From Chloroflexota bacterium (GTDB lineage: Bacteria > Chloroflexota > Anaerolineae > B4-G1 > DUEL01): DNA of 8,998 nucleotides. The position numbers and the translations under genes are program-made. Under the pieces are notes generated by a model that saw nothing but the letters and a program-made list of their open reading frames with translations, was not told the DNA's origin and searched no databases. Of this stretch, positions 5,043 through 8,998 are shown piece after piece. Location: NCBI GenBank assembly GCA_017743275.1, contig JAGHZG010000040.1, positions 1-8,998 on the forward strand. Direction: 5' to 3'. Position 1 is the stretch's first letter. Each line of letters starts with the position of its first letter.

Positions 5043-6731
5043 ATGAGTCGCATCGGCGTCTTCATCTGTCACTGCGGGATCAACATCGCCGGGACGGTAG
5101 ATGTGGAGCGGATCGCCGAGGAGGCCGGGCGGATGCCCGGCGTCGCCTTCGCCACCCACTACAAGTATATGTGCTCCGATCCGGGCCAGAACCTCATCCA
5201 GCGTGCCATCGCGGAGCACAATCTGGACGGCGTTGTTGTCGCGGCCTGTTCGCCGGCGATGCACGAGCGGACTTTCCGCCAGGCCGTCACCGCGGCCGGG
5301 CTGAACCCCTACCGCTGCGAAATCGCCAACATCCGGGAGCAGTGCTCCTGGGTCCACCAGCACGAACGGGAGGAGGCCACGGCCAAGGCCGTGGAGATGG
5401 TCCGGGCGATGGTGGAGAAGGTGAAGCGGGACGAGGAACTGGTCCCGCTGCGATTGCCCCTGGTCCGGCGGGCGCTGGTGATCGGCGGGGGCATCGCCGG
5501 GATGGAGGCCGCGCTGGACATCGCCAACGGCGGGTATCCGGTGGTGCTGGTGGAGCGGGAGGACCGCCTGGGCGGCAAAATGGCCCGTCTCTCTGGCACG
5601 TATTTGAACTTTGAGGCCGCGCCGGGCCTGCTGGAGGAGAAAATCCGCCAGGTCCTGGAACATCCTGACATTGAGGTCATCCTGAACGCGCGGGTGACCC
5701 GGCTGGCAGGGTACGTCGGCAACTTCACCGTAGAGGTGGAGACGCCCACCGCGGTCCGGACGGAAGAGGTGGGGGCCATTGTCGTCGCCACGGGCTGGGA
5801 CCCGTACCCGCTGGAGCGGTTGCCGGAGTACGGCGGCGGCCAGATTCCCGACGTGGTGGACGGCCTGACCTTTGAGGAGATGCTGCGGACGGGGCTCCGT
5901 CGGCCCTCGGACGGGCGGGTGCCCCGGGAGGTGGTCTTCGTCCATTGCGCGGGCTCCCGTGATCCGGAGCACGGCGTCTCCTACTGCTCCAAAGTCTGTT
6001 GTATGTACGTCGCTAAGCAGGCGATGATGTTCCGGGAGCGGGTCCCCGATGGCCAGGCCTACGTCTTCTACATTGACATCCGCTCCGGTGGGAAGGGGTA
6101 CGACGAATTCGTCCAGCGGGCGATGGAGGAGTACGATGTCCTCTATCTCCGGGGCAAAGTGAGCAAAATCTTCCGCCGGGGCGACAAGGTGGTGGTCTGG
6201 GGTTCGGACACGCTGGTGGGCCGCCCGGTGGAGGTGGAGGCCGATTTGGTGGTGCTGGCGACGGCGATGTTGCCCTCGCGGGAGGCCCTCTCCCTGGCCC
6301 AGACGCTCCACATTCAGGCTGACCGGTACGGCTTCTACAGCGAGGCGCATCCCAAGTTGCGCCCGGTGGAGAGTCTGACGGCGGGAGTCTTCCTGGCGGG
6401 GGCCGGACAGGGGCCCAAGGACATTCCGGAGACGGTGGCCCAGGCTGCGGCCGCCGCGGCGAAGGTCCTGCAACTCTTCGCCCAGGACGCGATGGTCCAG
6501 GAGCCGACCGTCGCCTACGTGATTGAGGAACTGTGTTCCGCCTGCGGCGCGTGCGTGGCGGTCTGCCCGTACGGCGCGCGGGAGGTCCACCCGGTCCGGC
6601 AAATTGCGACGGTGAACCCCGCGCTCTGCCAGACCTGTGGGGCCTGCGTGGTGGCCTGCCCCAACAAGGCCAGCCGCATCCACAACTGGGAGCCGGTCCA
6701 GGTGCTGGCCATGGCGGATGTGGTGGTTTGA
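5043..6731 (+). CDS. hdrA: HdrA-type FAD/iron-sulfur electron hub
   Basis: HdrA binds FAD and several [4Fe-4S] clusters and is the site of flavin-based electron bifurcation in Hdr complexes. The 562-residue protein has the N-terminal domain with C9-H-C11-G, MCSDPGQ, ACSPAMHERTF and ANIREQCSWVH; the FAD loop GGGIAG at 148-153 followed by LVERE; the HdrA cysteine set C302 (FVHCAGSRD) and C315/C319/C320 (YCSKVCC); and two C-terminal [4Fe-4S] motifs, C498-C501-C504-C508-P and C529-C532-C535-C539-P. All expected ligands are present. ATG 5043 (MSRIGVFICHCG) is the normal family start; GAGGG lies about eight bases upstream. No MvhD, Flx or hydrogenase subunit is adjacent, so the donor is unknown. 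Its TGA touches the inverted repeat of the GxxExxY unit. Confidence 0.96.
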   Translation: MSRIGVFICHCGINIAGTVDVERIAEEAGRMPGVAFATHYKYMCSDPGQNLIQRAIAEHNLDGVVVAACSPAMHERTFRQAVTAAGLNPYRCEIANIREQCSWVHQHEREEATAKAVEMVRAMVEKVKRDEELVPLRLPLVRRALVIGGGIAGMEAALDIANGGYPVVLVEREDRLGGKMARLSGTYLNFEAAPGLLEEKIRQVLEHPDIEVILNARVTRLAGYVGNFTVEVETPTAVRTEEVGAIVVATGWDPYPLERLPEYGGGQIPDVVDGLTFEEMLRTGLRRPSDGRVPREVVFVHCAGSRDPEHGVSYCSKVCCMYVAKQAMMFRERVPDGQAYVFYIDIRSGGKGYDEFVQRAMEEYDVLYLRGKVSKIFRRGDKVVVWGSDTLVGRPVEVEADLVVLATAMLPSREALSLAQTLHIQADRYGFYSEAHPKLRPVESLTAGVFLAGAGQGPKDIPETVAQAAAAAAKVLQLFAQDAMVQEPTVAYVIEELCSACGACVAVCPYGAREVHPVRQIATVNPALCQTCGACVVACPNKASRIHNWEPVQVLAMADVVV

Positions 6732-6770
6732 ACCACGAAGGGCACAAAGGGCACACGAAGGTCACGAAGT
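6731..6770. repeat. Left repeat arm of the GxxExxY unit (9-mer units)
   Basis: Degenerate units run CCACGAAGG (6733-6741), GCACAAAGG (6742-6750), GCACACGAAGG (6751-6761, two bases longer) and TCACGAAGT (6762-6770). The outer 20 bases form the inverted repeat with 7197-7216. TCACGAA at 6762-6768 is the same heptamer as in the arms of the four-helix-bundle unit. Confidence 0.9.
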
Positions 6771-6778
6771 GGGGGTCT

Positions 6779-7174
6779 ATGATGAGGACGCCACCACCGG
6801 TCCCGGTGGAAGCGGAGCGAATGGGAAAGGCGTTGCTGGATGCGGCCTTTGAAGTGCATACGATTTTGGGCCCTGGTTTCTTGGAGCGAATTTACGAAGA
6901 GGCCCTTTGTCACGAACTCGCTCGTCGGTCCGTGCCGTTTGAACGCCAGAAACCGATCGTTGTTCCCTACAAGGATATGCAGATTGAAGGCCAGCGCCTG
7001 GACCTCTTGATTGGTGGTCTGGTGATTGCTGAGATCAAGGCAGTGGAGGAGATTCACCCCGTTCATACGATGCAACTGATTTCCTACCTGAGAGCCACGG
7101 GCCTGAGGTTAGGCTTCCTGATCAATTTCAATGTGGCTCATCTGAAAGACGGCATCCGGCGTATCGTTCTTTAA
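6779..7174 (+). CDS. GxxExxY protein, PD-(D/E)XK nuclease-like
   Basis: A 131-residue member of the GxxExxY family, related to the PD-(D/E)XK nuclease superfamily. The naming motif is G33-F-L-E36-R-I-Y39, and the nuclease-like core is D75 in QRLDLLI followed by E85-I-K87 (VIAEIKA), the D-x9-E-x-K pattern of this fold. HTMQLISYLRATGLRLGFLINFN completes the family signature. A DNA or RNA cleaving activity is possible but unproven for the family. ATG 6779 is chosen; the next codon is also ATG, and the frame stays open back into hdrA but without family similarity there. The Shine-Dalgarno is weak (GGGGG at 6771-6775). Codon choice is more AT-tolerant than in the hdr genes. It lies between inverted repeat arms, so is probably a passenger or driver of that cassette rather than an Hdr component. 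Confidence 0.92.
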   Translation: MMRTPPPVPVEAERMGKALLDAAFEVHTILGPGFLERIYEEALCHELARRSVPFERQKPIVVPYKDMQIEGQRLDLLIGGLVIAEIKAVEEIHPVHTMQLISYLRATGLRLGFLINFNVAHLKDGIRRIVL

Positions 7175-7175
7175 A

Positions 7176-7216
7176 CCCTTCGTGTCCTTTGTGAGTCCTT
7201 CGTGCCCTTCGTGGTT
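7176..7216. repeat. Right repeat arm of the GxxExxY unit
   Basis: Units run CCCTTCGTGT (7176-7185), CCTTTGTGAG (7186-7195), TCCTTCGTG (7196-7204) and CCCTTCGTG (7205-7213), then GTT. They are inverted copies of the left arm, best matched over the outer 20 bases. The arm begins one base after the GxxExxY stop codon (7172-7174). Confidence 0.9.
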
Positions 7217-7224
7217 AAATTTTC

Positions 7225-7230
7225 AGGAGG
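7225..7230 (+). promoter_or_regulatory. Ribosome binding site AGGAGG of the acetyltransferase gene
   Basis: A consensus AGGAGG, five bases before ATG 7236, decides the start. It lies eight bases outside the right inverted repeat, so this signal belongs to the resident operon and not to the inserted unit. Confidence 0.85.
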
Positions 7231-7235
7231 CTGCG

Positions 7236-7811
7236 ATGGCGAACGAAGTCTGGGATCAAATTGTCAACTACCGCAAGACGAAGGTGCTGCCGGGCGGCGC
7301 GCGCCTGCTCCTGCGGCCCCTCCGCAAAGAGGACAAGCAGGCCTTTGTAGACCTCTTCGCCCGCGCGTCGCGGGAGGACCTGGAGTGGTACCGGATTGAC
7401 GCGGCCGACCCGGCGGTGGTTGCCAGTTGGGTGGACAATCTGGACTACCGGCGCGTCTTCCCGCTGGTTGCCTTCGTCAACGACCAGTTGATCGGCAACG
7501 CCACCCTGCACTTCGGCGAGCACTACCACCGGCATCTGGCCTGGGTGCGCATTTTCCTGGACCGGAATTACCGGCGGCAGGGCATCGGCACGCTGATGGT
7601 GCAGAGTCTGATTGAGATCGCCCGCCGCCTGGGGCTCTACCAGTTGTACGGCGAAATCGTCACCACCCAGCCACAGGTCATCAGCGCGTTCCTGGACCTG
7701 GGCTTCCAGCACGCCACGACCCTGCGGGACTACTTCATCACCAGCACCGGGGAGACGCTGGATATGGCGATTCTGGTGCTGTATCTGGTGGAGCAGAGGG
7801 GGAAGTTTTAG
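7236..7811 (+). CDS. GNAT-family N-acetyltransferase
   Basis: A 191-residue GCN5-related acetyltransferase that would transfer acetyl from acetyl-CoA to an amine. The acetyl-CoA pyrophosphate loop is R113-R-Q-G116-I-G118 (motif A), preceded by the VRIFLDRNY strand and followed by the TLMVQSLIEIARRLGL helix; AFLDLGFQ is the usual C-terminal motif. The N-terminal half (RLLLRPLRKEDKQAFVDLFARAS) is the normal beta1-alpha1 region. Substrate is unknown; protein-lysine acetylation or small-molecule acetylation are both possible. The open frame extends back to 7182 inside the repeat array, but AGGAGG at 7225-7230 makes ATG 7236 the clear start. It would have followed hdrA directly before the GxxExxY unit was placed between them, and its codon use matches the hdr genes. 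Confidence 0.9.
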   Translation: MANEVWDQIVNYRKTKVLPGGARLLLRPLRKEDKQAFVDLFARASREDLEWYRIDAADPAVVASWVDNLDYRRVFPLVAFVNDQLIGNATLHFGEHYHRHLAWVRIFLDRNYRRQGIGTLMVQSLIEIARRLGLYQLYGEIVTTQPQVISAFLDLGFQHATTLRDYFITSTGETLDMAILVLYLVEQRGKF

Positions 7812-7859
7812 CGAGTGGGCAAGTCTGCAAGTTTGCAAGTGGGTAAGTTTGCAACCGGG
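7812..7859. repeat. Octamer array, 6 copies, between the GNAT gene and hdrC2
   Basis: Six consecutive degenerate octamers: CGAGTGGG, CAAGTCTG, CAAGTTTG, CAAGTGGG, TAAGTTTG and CAACCGGG. The period is exactly 8, unlike the 7-bp arrays elsewhere. The array starts immediately after the GNAT stop codon (TAG 7809-7811) and ends just before the hdrC2 ribosome binding site. It has no inverted partner and no gene of its own. Confidence 0.85.
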
Positions 7860-7868
7860 AGGTAAAGG

Positions 7869-8405
7869 ATGGCCGTTGCGCAGATAGACCCTTCGTTCAG
7901 CGTGAAGGTGCAGGAGCGGAGCGGGGAGCCCCTGCTGCGCTGTTACTTCTGCCAGAAGTGCTCGGCGGGGTGTCCCGTCGCCAGCGTGATGGACTATAAG
8001 CCAGCGCAGGTGGTCCGGCTGGTACAGTTGGGGCGGAAGGAGACCGTCCTCTCCAGTCCCGCGATCTGGTTCTGCGTGGGCTGCGAGACCTGCGGGACCC
8101 GTTGCCCCAACCACATCCGCCTGGCGCCGATGTTTGATACGCTGCGCTATATGGCCCTGGAGGAAGGCTACAAGCCCGACCCGATGGTCTACGCGCTCCA
8201 CCGGTCCTTCCTGGATAGCATCCGCCTCTGGGGCCGGGTGCACGAGTTGAGCATGCTGATGGAGTACAAACTCTTGAGCCGCGACCTCTTCTCCGACCTG
8301 GGGATGGGCGTCGGCCTGATCCTGAAGGGGAAAATCTCCTTCCTGCCGGAGCGGATTCGGGGAGTCTCGGAGGTCCGGCGGCTTTACGGAAAGGGAGGAA
8401 CGTAA
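7869..8405 (+). CDS. hdrC: HdrC-type iron-sulfur subunit, long form (second copy)
   Basis: A second HdrC-family protein, 178 residues, with two intact [4Fe-4S] motifs: C25-C28-C31-C35-P (CYFCQKCSAGCP) and C69-C72-C75-C79-P (CVGCETCGTRCP). The region PAQVVRLVQLG between them is typical. After the second motif it continues about 100 residues (YALHRSFLDSIRLWGRVHEL and onward), a normal full-length HdrC tail that the first copy lacks. Its similarity to the first copy is clear but not close, so the two probably serve different partners or positions in the complex. The start at ATG 7869 follows GGGAGGTAAAGG. The stop overlaps the next ATG by one base (TAATG). A matching second hdrB would be expected downstream, beyond the toxin-antitoxin pair; none is in the window. 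Confidence 0.95.
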   Translation: MAVAQIDPSFSVKVQERSGEPLLRCYFCQKCSAGCPVASVMDYKPAQVVRLVQLGRKETVLSSPAIWFCVGCETCGTRCPNHIRLAPMFDTLRYMALEEGYKPDPMVYALHRSFLDSIRLWGRVHELSMLMEYKLLSRDLFSDLGMGVGLILKGKISFLPERIRGVSEVRRLYGKGGT

Positions 8406-8698
8406 TGTCAGATCGGCTATATAGGACCCAGATTTTGCTGAGGCCGGAACAGTACCGGCGGCTCCAAGAGATCGCACGGCGGGAGAAACGGAGTATTTCC
8501 CAGATCAGTCGAGACCTCCTGGAGTATGCCCTGCGTCAGCGGGAGCGGGCGGTAGAGGCCCGACTCCAGCGGGTTTACGCGGCTCATCAAGTGGCGGAAC
8601 GGATTCTCCAGGAAAGGGGCGGGGTGCCAATAGATGTAGACGTCGTGGCGCTGTTGCACGAGGCGCGTGAGGAACGGGAAAGTGCGCGCGGTGATTGA
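8405..8698 (+). CDS. Ribbon-helix-helix antitoxin-like protein
   Basis: A 97-residue protein with an N-terminal ribbon-helix-helix DNA-binding domain: strand YRTQILL (6-12), helix PEQYRRLQEIARREK, turn RSIS, and helix QISRDLLEYAL. The charged remainder (residues 45-97) would bind and neutralise the toxin. In type II systems such proteins also repress their own operon. Its ATG overlaps the hdrC2 stop by one base (TAATG) and its end overlaps the PIN gene by 17 bases. It may therefore be translated by coupling to the Hdr operon, which is unusual for an autoregulated antitoxin. No separate promoter is obvious. Confidence 0.88.
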   Translation: MSDRLYRTQILLRPEQYRRLQEIARREKRSISQISRDLLEYALRQRERAVEARLQRVYAAHQVAERILQERGGVPIDVDVVALLHEAREERESARGD

Positions 8699-8998
8699 TG
8701 CCAACATTGCGGTCTACGCCGTTTTACCGGGCATCTTCCACGATGCGGCCTGGCGATGGCTGGAACGGTTGGTGCGGGAAGAGGTGGACCTGCAGGTGCC
8801 CCACCTCTGGCTGGCGGAAGTCGCCACCAGTATCCGGAAAATCGCAGTACGGACCGGGCTCTCTTCAGAGAGTGCTCTCCTGGCCTTAGAGACTGCTCTC
8901 TCATTGCCAGTGGAGGTTGTGTCGGAGGATGCCTGGTTGTGCTCTCAGGCGTACAGGTGGGCAGAGCGGCTGGGCCAGATGGCGGTTTATGATGCGAT
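8682..8998 (+). CDS. PIN-domain toxin-like RNase (VapC type), partial at window edge
   Basis: An open frame from GTG 8682 to the window edge encodes at least 105 residues of a PIN-domain protein, the metal-dependent RNase family of VapC toxins. The N terminus is VIDANIAVYAVL with D6 as first metal ligand; E46 in LWLAEVATSI is the second; and VYDA (102-105, D104) at the cut end matches the late PIN motif. GTG start is chosen because residues before it do not resemble a PIN and GAGGAA lies upstream. It overlaps the RHH gene by 17 bases, the usual order and coupling of antitoxin and toxin. About 25-30 C-terminal residues should lie beyond 8998. Confidence 0.85.
   Translation, partial: MRAVIDANIAVYAVLPGIFHDAAWRWLERLVREEVDLQVPHLWLAEVATSIRKIAVRTGLSSESALLALETALSLPVEVVSEDAWLCSQAYRWAERLGQMAVYDA

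Larger units (their letters stand above)
6731..7216. mobile_element. Candidate cassette: GxxExxY gene between terminal inverted repeats
   Basis: A unit of 486 bp lies between the hdrA stop (6729-6731) and the GNAT ribosome binding site (7225-7230). Its outer ends form an inverted repeat: AACCACGAAGGGCAC at 6731-6745 is the exact reverse complement of 7202-7216, and the match extends to 19 of 20 (6731-6750 versus 7197-7216, one A/G difference). Inside each end are further degenerate 9-mers. The single gene inside encodes a PD-(D/E)XK-like protein unrelated to its neighbours. No transposase and no clear target duplication are visible, so mobility is inferred from architecture. Confidence 0.55.

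Noticed and set aside
4770..6683. Minus-strand open frame of 637 codons across the MNT and hdrA genes
   Set aside because: It is His/Arg/Pro-rich shadow sequence without motifs; the + strand hdrA has every family signature.
6533..7174. 213-codon + frame running from inside hdrA through the GxxExxY gene, suggesting a fusion
   Set aside because: The part before 6779 is out-of-frame hdrA and repeat-arm sequence; family similarity begins only after ATG 6779.
7182..7235. Upstream extension of the acetyltransferase from an ATG inside the repeat arm
   Set aside because: AGGAGG at 7225-7230 is correctly spaced from ATG 7236, and the extension encodes only repeat-derived residues.

Overview
The window is GC-rich, densely packed, and all genes run on the + strand. 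It looks like part of a heterodisulfide-reductase-type (Hdr) operon with one-carbon genes, from an anaerobic bacterium. The set of four-helix-bundle and GxxExxY cassettes, HEPN/MNT, RHH/PIN and bacterial HdrABC would suit an uncultured anaerobe such as a Chloroflexota/Anaerolineae-like lineage. That placement is an inference from gene content and style; no rRNA or other phylogenetic marker is present.

Layout: (1) 1-83, the last codons of an unidentified upstream gene. (2) 82-591, a compact unit made of a four-helix-bundle (23S rRNA intervening-sequence type) gene between heptamer arrays that are partly inverted relative to each other. (3) 604-1491, folD. (4) 1513-1549, a long near-perfect hairpin. 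(5) 1636-4126, short hdrC, hdrB and a class V aminotransferase. (6) 4126-4999, a HEPN/MNT nucleotidyltransferase pair coupled by overlapping stop/start codons. (7) 5043-6731, hdrA. (8) 6731-7216, a second compact unit: a GxxExxY (PD-(D/E)XK-like) gene between short-repeat arrays whose outer ends form a 15-bp perfect (19/20) inverted repeat. (9) 7236-7811, a GNAT acetyltransferase. (10) 7869-8405, a second, longer hdrC. (11) 8405-8998, an RHH antitoxin and PIN toxin pair, the toxin cut by the window edge.

The metabolic core is HdrA (FAD and Fe-S electron hub), HdrB (two complete CCG cluster sets) and two HdrC electron-transfer subunits, next to FolD (methylene-/methenyl-THF interconversion) and a PLP aminotransferase. 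This suggests a cytoplasmic electron-bifurcating or disulfide/ferredoxin-linked Hdr complex serving C1 metabolism. No MvhD, Flx or hydrogenase partner lies in the window, so the electron donor is unknown.

The most striking feature is that this operon is interrupted at gene junctions by small accessory modules (four-helix-bundle, HEPN/MNT, GxxExxY, RHH/PIN). Several junctions also carry arrays of 7-, 8- or 9-mers. The two repeat-flanked units have the same architecture, similar length (about 510 and 486 bp) and a shared TCACGAA/TTCGTGA core, yet encode unrelated proteins. They are candidates for a poorly described class of miniature intergenic cassette resembling the intervening sequences of bacterial 23S rRNA.
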